A program made the translations under genes and the position numbers. Below, one piece after another: positions 11,873 through 23,447 of a stretch of 64,000 bases of DNA. The stretch is taken from NCBI RefSeq assembly GCF_051622035.1, contig NC_135356.1, positions 1,674,001 to 1,738,000 of the forward strand, read 5' to 3'. The notes under the pieces were generated by a model. The model saw only the letters and a list, made by a program, of their open reading frames with translations. It made no database searches and was not told where the DNA came from. How positions within the stretch are numbered: position 1 is the first letter of the stretch; the number at the start of each line of letters is the position of its first letter. The DNA is from Arctopsyche grandis (Eukaryota > Arthropoda > Insecta > Trichoptera > Hydropsychidae).

Positions 11873-13035
11873 AATGTTATGAGTTGGGCACATCCAACAT
11901 TTTTTCTTATAAACGATATATTTCAACAATTTTGATACACTTTGTATGGCAGAAAATAGCCTCTTAACTAAATATAGAGCGTGAAAATTGCACGTAAGTC
12001 AAAAAATATGTTAATTAATGTATTTTCTTTGTATGCTGACGATATGCAAGTCATCACTATGCTGAGTTTAATATAATCATTCATTCGCCGAATTTAGTGT
12101 ACATACAAAGAAATGAATATGACATTGACAATGAAGTTCGTACTACATACAATACTTTATAGACCAGGGGTGGCCAAAGCGTCGACCACGTAGCCATTCC
12201 TAGTCGCCCGCCTGTCTGATGCTTCGAAACAAGAATTAATTTGTTCGGTTTCATAAGACACAGTATAATTTTTCCGTTTTACAAAATACACGGTCCATTA
12301 TTATAAAAGGGGACTCGGTATGACGTCATCTAGTCCCCTTGTACCCTGCTCGCGCACACGTAAGCAAGGCTGTGCGACAAAAACAGGGAGAGTTTCACGG
12401 TACGCCACTGATTTCAACCGTTGGTTAAGCAAATCAACATCCAAACCATTGATTGTGAATGTGAATAGATATATATGTACATATGTATAAAAAAAAATGT
12501 GGCTTAAAATTAATTTTATCTTCTATTGTGACGTAATAAAAATTAAATTAACTTTTGCAACTCAATAAAACTTTATCTGTAGTCTGTTTCTGAAATAGAT
12601 AAAGCAAAACGAAAAGAATTAATTTCAATGACCTCACGGTTGTGACCTTTTAGTAAATAAGTAATATATTCATACGATGTATTCATCTCACTGTGTTTAT
12701 CATACATACAATGTATGATATTATTATATATGTATGTGTGTATTAATATATATTAATTTACAAATAACATATTACTCACCAAATACATATACGAAGTCTG
12801 TACTGATAACAAGCCTGGAATTTCAATTAATTTTTAATTAAATTTTAATAGATTCTTTATTTCATAATCTAAAGTGCGTAGATTGTAGCTGATTTTCATT
12901 TAGTTATAAACAGATAGATTTCATATTTATGCAAAGATTGTTCTAAAGAAAATGATAAATAATGTTCGAAAACAATATTTAAGTATTAAGCTCGCCTGTA
13001 TGATATTAAATAAATAAAAAATGACTTTTTGGTAC
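11873..13035. other. Intergenic DNA with hAT-end fragments, no gene
   Basis: At about 12169 the string CAGGGGTGGCCAAAGCG looks like a hAT terminus. Another terminus, read inverted as CAGTGGCGTACCGTG, ends near 12404. Neither could be paired with confidence. The remainder is AT-rich with no recognised feature. Confidence 0.4.
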
Positions 13036-13044
13036 AATGCTAAT

Positions 13045-13247
13045 GGTTCGGTGATTACTGGTCACAAATTACTCGTCACAAAGTCACTAAAATCTCTATA
13101 ACGGAACATCTGGTAGCCGAAAAGTCCATCATACTAACGTAACTATCATAGTAACGAGAACTTGAGTGCCAAATATTGTGTATTCGCGATTTTCATGGCA
13201 AAAATTGTCTTTGTGACCACCCCAATGTGACGAATAGTCCAATTACC
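13045..13247. mobile_element. MITE, asymmetric-terminus group, full length, inverted orientation
   Basis: It starts GGTTCGGTGATTACTGG and ends AGTCCAATTACC. The exact 9-bp duplication AATGCTAAT flanks it (13036-13044 and 13248-13256). The interior matches the copies at 1709 and 25110 on the opposite strand. Confidence 0.85.
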
Positions 13248-13564
13248 AATGCTAATGTAGTTTGGTTTTATTTTAAACCTAATTAATTATATGATACTGT
13301 AACGTGGGAACATGAGACACAGTATCCACTGTCTAAGTGCATTCGTGGTTGAACAATAGAGACCCCGGATTAAGCTAACGGGAGTCAATAAGTGTCCGAA
13401 AAATGGATACGCTGGATTTCTCACATACCTGGGCGAGTGCGTGCGCAAACAATAGACTCTGGCCAGGGTAGACCTTTAAGTGCCTAAACAATACATTAAT
13501 GGATCGGGGAAGCTATGCTGTGCAACTTGTCCTTTATAAGTAAGACTGGTGTGACGCTTTGGGG

Positions 13565-13648
13565 CAGTGGCGTAGCTACCATTTCGCAGAATGATGCAAA
13601 GCATCACGGCCCACGCTCGATTTGTAACAATTTCACCGTACGCCACTG
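13565..13648. mobile_element. Short CAGTGGCGTAGC-type MITE
   Basis: It begins CAGTGGCGTAGCTACC and ends CACCGTACGCCACTG, giving imperfect inverted ends over 84 bp. No matching target duplication was seen. It interrupts GC-richer LTR-like sequence (13298-13740) whose borders I could not fix. Confidence 0.5.
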
Positions 13649-13739
13649 TTATACACTTGCGTATAAGCTAAGTAGGCGTGTCAATAACAATTCAGGCGTG
13701 GAGCCGCTCGAGTAAGAAAACATTGCAGAAACGAAATCT

Positions 13740-16080
13740 TACTTTAAAGTTTAGACGAAACCACTTTGGTGTTGAATCGTATATATGAGAATGTTTGCAG
13801 AGAATTTACCGCCATCTATTGAAAATTTATTTCATTAATTAATTTTTCTATCGGGGTTTTATATTGTTTATATGTAGTTAGGTTACTATTAGAGTTAGGA
13901 CCGGAAGCGTACTTTTTCCTGGAAACAGGGCATTTTGGGTCTATTTTCCAGGAAATAGAGCAAGCTACAAAGCTAGAGTGCAATAAAAAAGGTTCATCAT
14001 AAAAATGAACAATGCACGGCGAACAATAAACAAAGAACGGCACGCTTCCGGTCCTACCTCGAGTTACTATTATAGATAGTTTTTACCATTTTTTTTTTAT
14101 TAAACAATTAAATATAAATATTAAATTATTTATTTATTTATTTAAAGTTTGGACCGTTGTAGCATTACAGGAATTCCTAATGCGCCACAATGGTCAAAAA
14201 TATAACAGAAAAGACAAGAAACAAAATAATAAATTAGACATAACAAAAATAAAACATATATATACACAAACAACTAAAAATAATAATTATTATTATTAAA
14301 ATTAAATATATTTAAAAGGTATTTGAAAAAAATTCGACCACGTGGGGATCAAGCACACGACCGACGACACATTTATCTAAATTTTTTTTTATTTAACCCT
14401 TTGCCCGCAGCAATAAATATAGCGAACAAGCCCCGTACGCAACACCTTTTTCGCAAATTTGGCAATCAAGTTTTCGACCTTAAATACAGATTTTAATAGT
14501 TACCAGTATTTTAATGTAACCAGATATGTTAATTAACACATAAAGTATTATTTTAAACAATAAAATACATAATATATCTCGTAGTTTTGGATTAATTGTC
14601 AAATAATCATTCTTCATAATTGTATGAAGACGTGACGTCACATAAGCGAGGTTTCAGTATGGTTCCACAAAAAAATAATTTTGACTGATATATATTCATT
14701 TTAAGCAAATTGAATAGATGGCATTCAACTCTCAGTAATATATTCAACCAATTTTGAACCTTAAAACAGTCGAAATAGGCGCATATAATCCTCAAAATCC
14801 CGTGCAAAGTTCAGAAATTCTATGGAAGACAGCCGCGCTACAGACTTCCATAGCTGACGGCCACGGGCAAACGGTTAATAACTTAATATGCCAACACCCA
14901 TGCGATGATATGTCCTCGGGTACAACACTAGCACATACATACATATATAAAATGCGAATAAGAAAACCAACATATGTATTTCAATGAATTATAATTCGTT
15001 TAATAATAATAAATTACAAATTAAATAAAAATGTAAATGTAAAAAAATCAGAACGCAGCAGTTGTGCTATACATTACATATTATATATTATAATCGTTCC
15101 GATGTACCTATTCATATTAACGAATCGATAGTATGGACATACATAGGAGTTTGTAGATACATATTACACATGCAAATACGCAATACTGAAATTCCATATA
15201 CATAAATACAAAAACATACAATATAATACAAGTTTATAATTATACATTATTTGTGAAACTTCGCAAATAATGTATAATTATAAACTTCACATGCCACAAA
15301 TCGAATATCGGCAATATCGAAATGAACGTGATTACAGACTTGACCCGAATGACTATGCAATTAAATCGCATTTGCACCAATGAACAAACATTCATATCTT
15401 TGTGGTCCGATGTGTCATACCATACGCCACAAATTTGCATCTAGAATAAACTGCCACTATATATATATCTATACACATAAAGTCATAACAAAATGTTCCC
15501 GGAAAGAGGTTATGATTCGTCGACAGAATCTTAGCGACCACTGTATTGAAAAAATGTTTCAACTTAAATGAAACATTGATTAAATACACATATCGTCTTT
15601 GGATTCACATCTTCCGGGAACTTTATGTACGCTTCTCCGCATTTATTTGGAACACATCCGTTCCAGATCCAAATTATATACATAGAGTTATCATGAAACA
15701 TTACAACGTAAAAATTAGAGTGTAAACGTAATATATATGTAAATATCAAAGCTGCTTATTAATATGGTAATCAACAAATATACATACGTTAACAAAAAGT
15801 ACAGTAAACTTTCGATTATCTGATTTGTTGATTAAATGTTGAAAACAGCATTATTTCTTAAAAGAAACCATATATGAGCCGTTATAAATGAACGTGGAAT
15901 AAATTCAATTTACTTGATTTTGAAAAATTTTTATCTCGCAAAACAATAAATATAATGTTTTGCGTTTAACAATATTTTAATACATTGGTGGCCTGTAATA
16001 TGTTTATTCTACTCTTCTAAGATTTTGGACATATCGAATTAAAAGATGTGATGACAATTCGTGAATCAAGTCAAACAGAA
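13740..16080. other. Intergenic DNA, no recognised gene
   Basis: A (TTTA)n stretch near 14125 followed by TTTGGACCGTTGTAGC may be the tail of a minus-strand LINE. A hairpin lies at about 15230-15288. Short frames elsewhere show no motif, codon pattern or splice context I could support. Confidence 0.4.
15230..15288. repeat. Perfect hairpin
   Basis: GTTTATAATTATACATTATT and its inverse AATAATGTATAATTATAAAC face each other across about 12 bases (TGTGAAACTTCGC region). It may be a small foldback element or a structural site. Confidence 0.6.
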
Positions 16081-16640
16081 AGGGTACGATTTAACTGTAC
16101 ATTGAGAAAAATACTTTGTATCTTAAAAGAAATGTTTGTGCATTAAAAGTTTGCATTAAACAATCTCGTATTGTGACCATTAAAAAAAATATGAAACGAT
16201 CATTCAAAAAATAGATTTAGCGCATTAGAATGGATACAAAAAGTGGCAACGTTGCAGGCATCCGCTATTGACAATTGTCGACTGTCAAAAGTGTTTACCT
16301 TTGTTTCTCACTGGTGAAATGTAATCTTAAATAAATAAAACCAGCGCTAACTTAACCTAACCTAACCAGACGTTGGTCCATATCGTTGGTTGCTGATAAA
16401 GTTGATCTGTCATTTTAATGCACATTTCATCCACTTTTTAAGTAGCAAATATTTTTTTCAATGATCAAAGCAAACTTTCAAATGCAATCTGTATCCGTCA
16501 TTTAAAAATGCACACAGTTTTGTTGTAATGAACGCAAACTTTTTTTAATGAACAAAAATTTTTTTAAATGCACATTTATTTTATAAAATGGACGTATAAA
16601 TTGTTCCTAAACAGAAATAGTGTTTAATGTTTACAAAAAT
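16080..16640. repeat. Dispersed repeat, inverted partner of 31085-31540
   Basis: GTACGATTTAACTGTACATTG near 16085 and CAATCTGTATCCGTCATTT near 16485 both recur on the other strand around 31530 and 31125. The middle contains an AACCTAACCTAACC block. Same family, two copies 15 kb apart in opposite orientation. Confidence 0.6.
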
Positions 16641-16687
16641 TTTACATCATCATTCTTTAAATCTTTATCAACGTATTGTATATATTA

Positions 16688-17214
16688 GGGGGACCGAAAA
16701 GTAGTCAAAACTTGTCGACGAGCTTTTTCGCAGTCAGTTTGTGTCAAGACACGGTCCAGCAAACACTTAAGTTTTGTTATTATGTTGAAGTTATTGTTGT
16801 AAATTTATTGTTTCTGTTTAAAAAAATATATTTATACCTGAGGAAGGATTTTGAGACCAATAATAGAGGAAGGACACTTGCGTCATTTTATGCTGTTTAT
16901 GTTAGACCAAGTAATGAAGGCAAACGAAGCAGTGAAACGGATCACCGATACTTACGGGGATATTTTGAAACTAAACAAGTGTCCATCGGTGGTACATATA
17001 AACAATTTAAAAATGGGAATAGGGACATCAAGGAGATCGCACGAAAAGAAGAGCTCAAAAATTAGATGATGATACCTAACGTCAACGGTGGAATCAGATC
17101 CTTGTCAAACCATCGAGGAATTATTGGCTGTCCATGGTCTATAGTTCAGGATCATCTTCATCGCATAGGAAAATTGCACAGACAGGTGTTTATTTGATTA
17201 CTTTTCGGTCCCCC
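16688..17214 (+). mobile_element. Mariner-like deletion derivative, 527 bp
   Basis: The terminal inverted repeats are GGGGGACCGAAAAGTAGTC and its near-inverse GATTACTTTTCGGTCCCCC, with TA at both outer edges. Inside, plus-strand frames read RHFMLFMLDQVMKANEAVK (mariner/SETMAR-type N-terminal helix-turn-helix) and later SIVQDHLHRIGKLHR, with frame changes between them. The catalytic DDD half is deleted, so it cannot encode a functional transposase. Confidence 0.8.
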
Positions 17215-17479
17215 TAATACATACATACTTATGTTTCTTTCATACATTGCTTTTTTTTGTTGAAAAGCCTTGTTATACATAAACCTCTGCTTTACGAAAA
17301 CTTACAAAATACACTATTCTTATTGGTCAGAACATCTTAGCTAAACAATAGGAATCACAGATTTTTCTCTACTGTAAAAAGCATTTTATAATCAACCTGG
17401 ATAATTGAAAGTTTACTGCACATATAATAGCTTGACGGCATACAGCGAAAATCCACTAATTGAAGTATTTAATCAATCT

Positions 17480-17700
17480 AATCTAATATATAATTTTGAA
17501 AGAGACCTTGTAAGGTAAGGTTTGGTTGGGAGCTTCAAAAACAAATCAAAGTTTCTATGACAATGGTTGAATATTATTTTTTTTTCGATTCAAATAAATT
17601 CAATTTAAAAAACAAATGAATTTTTCCTATTAGATTAATAATGTTTAAGCGGTTTATATTACAAATACTGAGCGAAGCCGGGTAAAACAACTAGTTGTAC
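17480..17700. repeat. Repeat copy (left), inverted partner at 19797-20010
   Basis: TAATCTAATATATAATTTTG at 17478 and GAGCGAAGCCGGGTAAAACA near 17672 recur inverted at 19797-20010. A third fragment, AATCTAATATATAATTTCG, occurs at about 36118. The pair brackets the 3' half of the Rab18-like gene. Confidence 0.6.
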
Positions 17701-17990
17701 ATTTATTAAAATTTTCCTTGATTTAAAAAGGAAAATGTGTGCTTTATATTTTTTGGCCCTGACAACAAACTCTTCATGCAGTTAATGGATTTTCGTTGTA
17801 TGCGGACTACCACCAAAAAGATACATAAAAAAAAATATTCGCCTTTTATTTTCAAACACACAAATAATAATAATAAAAAAAAACCACTCACATATTATAT
17901 GTATAGAAATTAAATTAAAAAATTGCCTCTTCGAGATATGATGTCTGAATAATAAATTTTGAAAAATAACATGCGCATTTTAAAACTCAA

Positions 17991-20900
17991 TCACCCTGAA
18001 AAAGAAAACAAAACATTAATCAACACACTTTCATTTGTACGAGTGTATAAAATTTAAATAAATACACTCACAAATGTAGCCGGAGCAGCAATTTTGTTGA
18101 TTTTGCGTCGGTGATGGCGCCGGCTCCGCATTTTCATACTCCCATAGTCCAGGAGTTTCATAAACCTATCAACAACAACAAAAAACCACATAATTCAATT
18201 CACATAACATTTGCCAGCAGTATAGCTCAGTGGTTGCGTTAATGCTAGCCACCAAGAGGTTTCCGGGTTCAAGTCCTGGTTTGACCTCGATTGAAGAGAG
18301 TTTATTCCGAGTATTTCTGCAGTGCTGCTGGTCAGACTTGGATATTTATGACTCCAAGTCGATCGCTTCCTATCAGATCGTTTGCCTATTTTATGTCAAA
18401 CACGCCTTAACAGATCACTCCGAAGCGATAAGTGTACTAATACAGACACAATACAATCATTACAAGCATTTTTATACAATGCGAATTCATACAAACATCA
18501 TCCACAGTGACATCTATGGAGAAATTTTTGCAGCATTTTATCATACAAATCGGCCAACCTCAAGACGCTGAACAACTTGAGAATTGCAAGAGAGATTGGA
18601 AAGGAGATGCCAATTTCACAGTAACCGTTTCATTGAAAATCAGATAAATTGGCAAACTGATAGGAAACGATCGACTTGGAGTCACAAATATCCAAGACTG
18701 ACCAGCAGCATTAAAGATTATACTTAGAATAAATTTTCAATCGAGGTCAGCTCACAGGATCGCACCCAGTGACATATCGGCGGGTAATTGGATTATTAGT
18801 CACATAACGATCGCCCAAAAGACAACTTTTGCCATGAAAATCGCGAATACGGAATATTTAGCACTCGAGTTCTCGTTAGTGTGATAGTTATCATATTTTC
18901 AGCTGCCAGATGTTCCATTATAGAGATTTTAGTGACTTTTGAGCGAGCGCTTTGTGACCAATAATCACCGAACCCTCTCGGTGCTTAGCATTAACGCAAC
19001 CACTGAGCCATGCTGCTGGCTAGATTTATTTTATCATATTTGAAATTTATCTGATTTCACTGATTGAAACGGTTCGTCATCTTATTTTACAACTCTTCGG
19101 ATATGATTTCAAATTTACAATCTATAAATGTATACATGCTCAAGTTTAATAGCATAGGTGTAGCTAAGGGGCAAAGCTCGTAATGGCATATAAAAAAAAA
19201 CACAAGTCAACTGCGAGACGAACCTTCCGTGCCAACTCTTCGAATGCGAAGTTCACACCCTCTCCGGTTTTAGCGCTGCTTTCCAAAAACATCATGCGGT
19301 AGCGTTGCGCAAAAATCCGTCCGTCTTCAGTGCTGACTGCTCTTGGCTAAAATTTAAAACATCAATTGACAAAATTTCACGAGGACTTTGCCATCATCAG
19401 CACGTTATTATCACTTTTTTTTTTATTAAATGACAAGACGCCAACAAGCACGCAATACGGGATGTAAAAAAATCGCACAAATAATATGCTAATCAACGAC
19501 AGGCAAAGTCGACGCCATTTTGTATTGTTATATTGTTTCTCCATACATCTACATATCTATCCATCGATATATGCAACTACTAATTAGGGTTCTCAATTAT
19601 TCCTAGTTTTCGAAATATTCAAATAATATTCGTATATTTTTCGACTCTCACCAGTATTGATTTATTTAAACAATTAGTTCAAAAAATCAACAAATTGTAA
19701 GTAAAATATTATTTAATTTGAATAATTATTGGTTAACTATAATTAATCATCAATTACTTTAGTTGTCGTTTACTTTTTGAATTTTATAAATTACTAGTTG
19801 TTTTACCCGGCTTCGCTCAGTATTTGTAATATAAACAGCGTAAACATGGCGAATCTAATAGTAAATATTCATTTGTTTATTATTAAATTTATTTGAATCG
19901 AAAAAAAAAACAATCGAATTGTCGTCATAGAAATTTTGACTTGTTTACGAAATTTCCAACCAAAGATACATATGTATATACCAACATACAAAGTCTCTTT
20001 CGAAATTATATATTAGATTAGAAAACATCAAACGTTTTTTGCCGTATTTCCGAGAACATTAAAAGCAAATTTACAGTGGGTATACATATATACGAGTGAC
20101 TTTTGGCGAAAGCGTGTGCACACATACACACATCCACGAAGACATACATACACACACATCATTTCGAATGGGTGAACGGGTTGTATCGACGAATGTGTAA
20201 TGCGCGCACGTATTAATAGAAAAAGTTGATTGCGCGCATTACACATTCGTCGATACAACCCGTTCACCCATTCGAAATGATGAATGAACGTGTGTGTGTG
20301 TGTGTTTCTTCGTGGATGTGTGTATGTGTGCACACGCTTCCGCGCAGCGCATTTTAAATCCTAATACTTGTCCACGCGCCCGCCATGGTGTCACGACAAA
20401 TCACTCACGGCGTTACGCACACGAAACTTCACTCACGCGACAACTGGCTCCAGGCCATTACACTCACAAATAAATCACTCACGGACATTATAATCACGGA
20501 CAAATCACTCACGGGATTTATCCCGTGAGTGAGTTTTTTTTTTTTGACAATAATTATTCCAAAACTCAATTAAACGTATCGTGACTAATTAACACAATTG
20601 AGCCAGCTGTCGCGTGAGTGATTTGTCGGTTAATTTCGTGCGCGTAACGCCGTTGAGTGTAAAGTCCGTGAGTGATTTGTCGCGGAACTGTCCGCCACAA
20701 ACATACCCACATTCATCGCGTCCGTTTTTATATATACTATATTACTAGTATTGTACCCAATGAAATATCATCGCATGGGTTATGGCATATTAAGTTATTA
20801 AATAAAAAAAATTAAAAGAAATGTGTCGGTGCTCTGTTCGAGCCGCACGCGTTCATATTTTTTTCAAATACCTTTTAAATATATTTAATTTAATATTTAT

Positions 20901-21274
20901 AATTAACATGAAAAAAAAAGGTAAAAACTACCTACCTACCTACATTTAAACAATATAAAACAAATTAAATTAAATTAAATAAATTTTCAATAGATGGCGC
21001 TAAATGCTCAGAGACTTAGCGCCGTCTATTAGCCTAGAGGAAACATTGGTAGCAAATAGTATATATAGAAGTTTTTTACTTTCGATATTACATTGGTTTA
21101 GCTGTGACTATGTAAATATGTAAACGACTATTATAGTACGGCGAGCGTCATCTCACACAGATACACATACACAGAGACACAAAATAGCGATATTATAAAT
21201 GTATATGATGCGGCTTTCAATGCTTTCTAGGTATACGCTTTCTATTTGGGACTGTTTGTTGTATAGGTAGACTA

Positions 21275-21363
<89 letters not shown>

Positions 21364-22568
21364 GTTAGATAAGAAAAAAAAATCGAAACAAAATAAAGGC
21401 GCATGGAAAAGGACCAAGGATTGTTGGAACCGCATTATTGCTAAGGTCGCTTGGGCATATTGAAGAAAAAAATGACTATCTATGTATGTACATATATTGC
21501 TTAAGTATACAATATTTTTAAAATTTCATTCAAGATAGTATTATAATATTCGAATATTCGATTGAGAACCCTATCCATTCATACATCTAGCCATTTATGT
21601 ATGTAAACACACTATAAAAATTATACAAACCAACTAAAATTATAAAGTGTATGGATACATAATCGCCACAGGCGAGCTATAGTCTTTTGCAAAATTCAAA
21701 ACATTGAATGAACAATGGCTATCGATTCAATAAAAACGGCAATCAATCAGAGGATTGAGTCGTATTCGCCATATAAAATCTACCGGAATTGAATATGATG
21801 ATATTTGTACGAGTATACAGTTAACATATGATAGACAATCAGTCACAATAGTGACGGTTCACCTACAACACCGGGCCTGCTCTTAGACGAACCATATCAA
21901 ACCGAGTCTAATTTATCTGGTGTCACTAAAAACGGGCCCGTTAACACATCGCAACTGCGCTCACTACTTCTTTACCTTATCTATTTTATTTCCGAGTACT
22001 AATCCAACAATGTTGCTTTTATCAGCGTACGTTTGCAACTCACTGATCCAGCTATTCAAATCGTTGAGCGAGCCTCGATCGGTGACGTCGTACACGAGTA
22101 TCACACCTTGAACACCCCTGAAACCAAATTATTGACCATTCATAACTAGACCATTCGACGTATTTGACTGGAGATCGGGCAGCTGGTCTATCCACCGTTC
22201 GAATCGGTCTCCGTTACCTGTAAAATGAGGGTGTCATGACTCGGTATCTCTCCATGCCAGCCGTGTCCCAGATGCCCAATTTGATTTTGTCATTATTTAT
22301 TGAGATTTCTTTCACTTTGAAGTCTACTCCTATTGTCGGCGCTTGCACCATTTCATAATCCGAAGTCGTGAACGAATTCAGAACACTGTAAAATATTAAA
22401 ATTACATATAATATTAATTAGCTACGGCTATAATTGAGTCAAATTATAATTTATTTAAAGTAAAAAAAAAATTGCTTTTACCATGATTTTCCCACCCCAC
22501 TTTTTCCGATGAGTAAAATTTTAAATTTGGCTTCCATTGAAGTGTGATATCAGAATTGAGTAGAAAAG
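17991..22568 (-). CDS. Rab18: Rab18-like small GTPase, 5-6 exons, switch II Gln replaced by Met
   Basis: Rab18 is a prenylated vesicle-traffic GTPase acting at ER and lipid-droplet membranes (family knowledge). Coding exons on the minus strand: 22482-22537 (ATG at 22537), 22218-22385, 21976-22117, 19224-19346, and 18072-18165 plus perhaps 17991-17995; all phases fit. The G motifs are present: P-loop GKSGVGKS (11-18), APTIGVDFK with effector Thr36, WDTAG (58-62), GNKID (117-121) and ESSAKT (144-149). PGLWEYEN in the last exon is Rab18-like. The usual Gln after DTAG is Met63 (codon ATG). The tail contains Cys189-Cys190 for prenylation. A GTGAGT donor at 18071 and TTTTTCAG acceptor would give a 195-aa protein ending SGYIW; reading through instead stops at 18031. 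A splice acceptor at 22569 shows an upstream non-coding exon exists. Confidence 0.9.
18213..18470 (+). mobile_element. tRNA-derived SINE, plus copy, in Rab18 intron 4
   Basis: The head has RNA polymerase III promoter boxes: A box TAGCTCAGTGGTTG and B box GGGTTCAAGTCC, correctly spaced. It is followed by a non-tRNA body (CTGGTCAGACTTGGATATTT, GACTCCAAGTCGATCG). The body recurs inverted at 18595-19021. I call it a SINE rather than a tRNA gene because the tRNA arms do not fold cleanly and the body is repeated. Confidence 0.75.
18595..19021 (-). mobile_element. tRNA-derived SINE, minus copy, split by a MITE
   Basis: On the minus strand it reads AGCAGCATGGCTCAGTGGTT, then GCGTTAATGCTAAGCACCGAG, then the MITE, then the shared body down to about 18600. 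It lies head-to-head with the plus copy within one intron. The B box seems lost at the MITE junction. Confidence 0.7.
18783..18974. mobile_element. MITE of the asymmetric-terminus group inside a SINE
   Basis: Ends GGTAATTGGATTATTAG and ATAATCACCGAACC are intact. Flanks ATATCGGCG and CTCTCGGTG agree at 6 of 9 positions, a plausible decayed target duplication. Being inside the SINE, it is the younger of the two. Confidence 0.75.
19797..20010. repeat. Repeat copy (right), inverted partner of 17480-17700
   Basis: TAGTTGTTTTACCCGGCTTC at 19797 is the inverse of the 17672-17695 sequence, and AATTATATATTAGATTAG near 20003 is the inverse of the 17478 end. It lies in Rab18 intron 3. Confidence 0.6.
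20114..20336. repeat. Near-perfect palindrome with 22-base loop
   Basis: The arms (about 20114-20205 and 20228-20336) share TTTCGAATGGGTGAACGGG, TTGTATCGACGAATGTG and TAATGCGCGCA on opposite strands, with CA/GT-rich outer parts differing only by small indels. The loop is CGTATTAATAGAAAAAGTTG. It could extrude a cruciform or be a recent foldback element. Confidence 0.7.
20393..20688. mobile_element. MITE with repeated AAATCACTCACGG motifs
   Basis: The outer ends are CGACAAATCACTCACGG and CCGTGAGTGATTTGTCG. The motif occurs several more times inside in both orientations, including a central CCGTGAGTGAG turn after a CTCACGGGATTT. It is a subterminal-repeat-rich inverted element in Rab18 intron 3. 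Confidence 0.6.
21282..21359. repeat. (TA)n microsatellite
   Basis: About 78 bases of uninterrupted TA dinucleotide in Rab18 intron 3. Confidence 0.9.
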
Positions 22569-22636
22569 CTGAAAAATAAATATGTATTTATATACGATTC
22601 GTTATAACTCTATGAAATTATTATACATACAGTTTA

Positions 22637-23447
22637 AGGTGACCATTTGGTGCCACTGTAGTCTGCGGTCTACCTTAACATGCGATGATCCATCGTAGCA
22701 ACGACCTGTTTATTATAATTTTTGTTTTTTCCTACCGCCCCATAATGTTGTCGAAGCATTTCTATCAAAACATCGTCAACAGTGAAGAAAATACCGACCC
22801 TAACAACCTTATCTTAAATGAATAGAGCCAACCCTAACTTAACCTAACCTAACCTGACCCTTATATACATAAATAAGTGTTGGCTGCTAAGATATGTTAT
22901 TTTTAGTTTTATTTCATCAATATTTTCACAAAAAAAAACATATCTTAGCAGCCAACACCTATTTATTTAAGGGTCAGATTAGGTTAGGCTAAGTTAGGGT
23001 TGGGCCTATTAATTTAAGATTAGGTTGGCAGGGTCGGTATTATTCAGTCTCACTATCACACGCGAGAACTGAGATAGTAAGACCGCATATCAAAGTAAAA
23101 ACGTAAAGGTAGATCGCATACTAAAGTAAATATGTGAAGGAAGACCGCATACTAAAGTGGCACCGACTACTTTTACCCAATTCAAAACCAGGACATTTTT
23201 TTAGTTTTATTTCATCAATATTTTCACAAAACAAACATATCTTAGCAGCCAACACCTATTTATTTAAGGGTCAGATTAGGTTAGGTTAAGTTAGGGTTGG
23301 CCCTATTAATTTAAGATTAGGTTGTTAGGGTCCGCATATTAAAGTAAAAACGTGAAGGTAGATCGCATACTAAAGTAGATATGTGAAGGTAGACCGCATA
23401 CTTAAGTGGCACCGACCATTTTTACCCAATTCAAAACCAGGACCATT
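22637..23447. repeat. Compound repeat: inverted head plus two direct units
   Basis: Units at about 22903-23199 and 23200-23447 share ACATATCTTAGCAGCCAACA, GGGTCAGATTAGGTTAGG and TCGCATACTAAAGTA; the head at 22640-22900 contains the same blocks inverted (TGTTGGCTGCTAAGATATG). Outer ends GTAGACCGCA and GGTGCCACT appear in both orientations. It lies in the region upstream of the Rab18 coding exons, so within its first intron if the distant 5' exon is real. Confidence 0.6.

Noticed and set aside
13298..13490. Solo LTR with ATAC flanks
   Set aside because: TG...CA and ATAC on both sides fit, but a TATA-like box and similar GC-rich sequence continue to about 13740, so these borders are probably accidental.
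18217..18289. tRNA gene
   Set aside because: A and B boxes are present, but the arms do not pair properly and the following body is repeated inverted at 18595-19021, so a SINE explains it better.
22820..23300. Telomeric (TTAGG)n-like sequence
   Set aside because: The AACCTAACCTAACC runs are only a few units long, imperfect, and part of dispersed repeats in several places.
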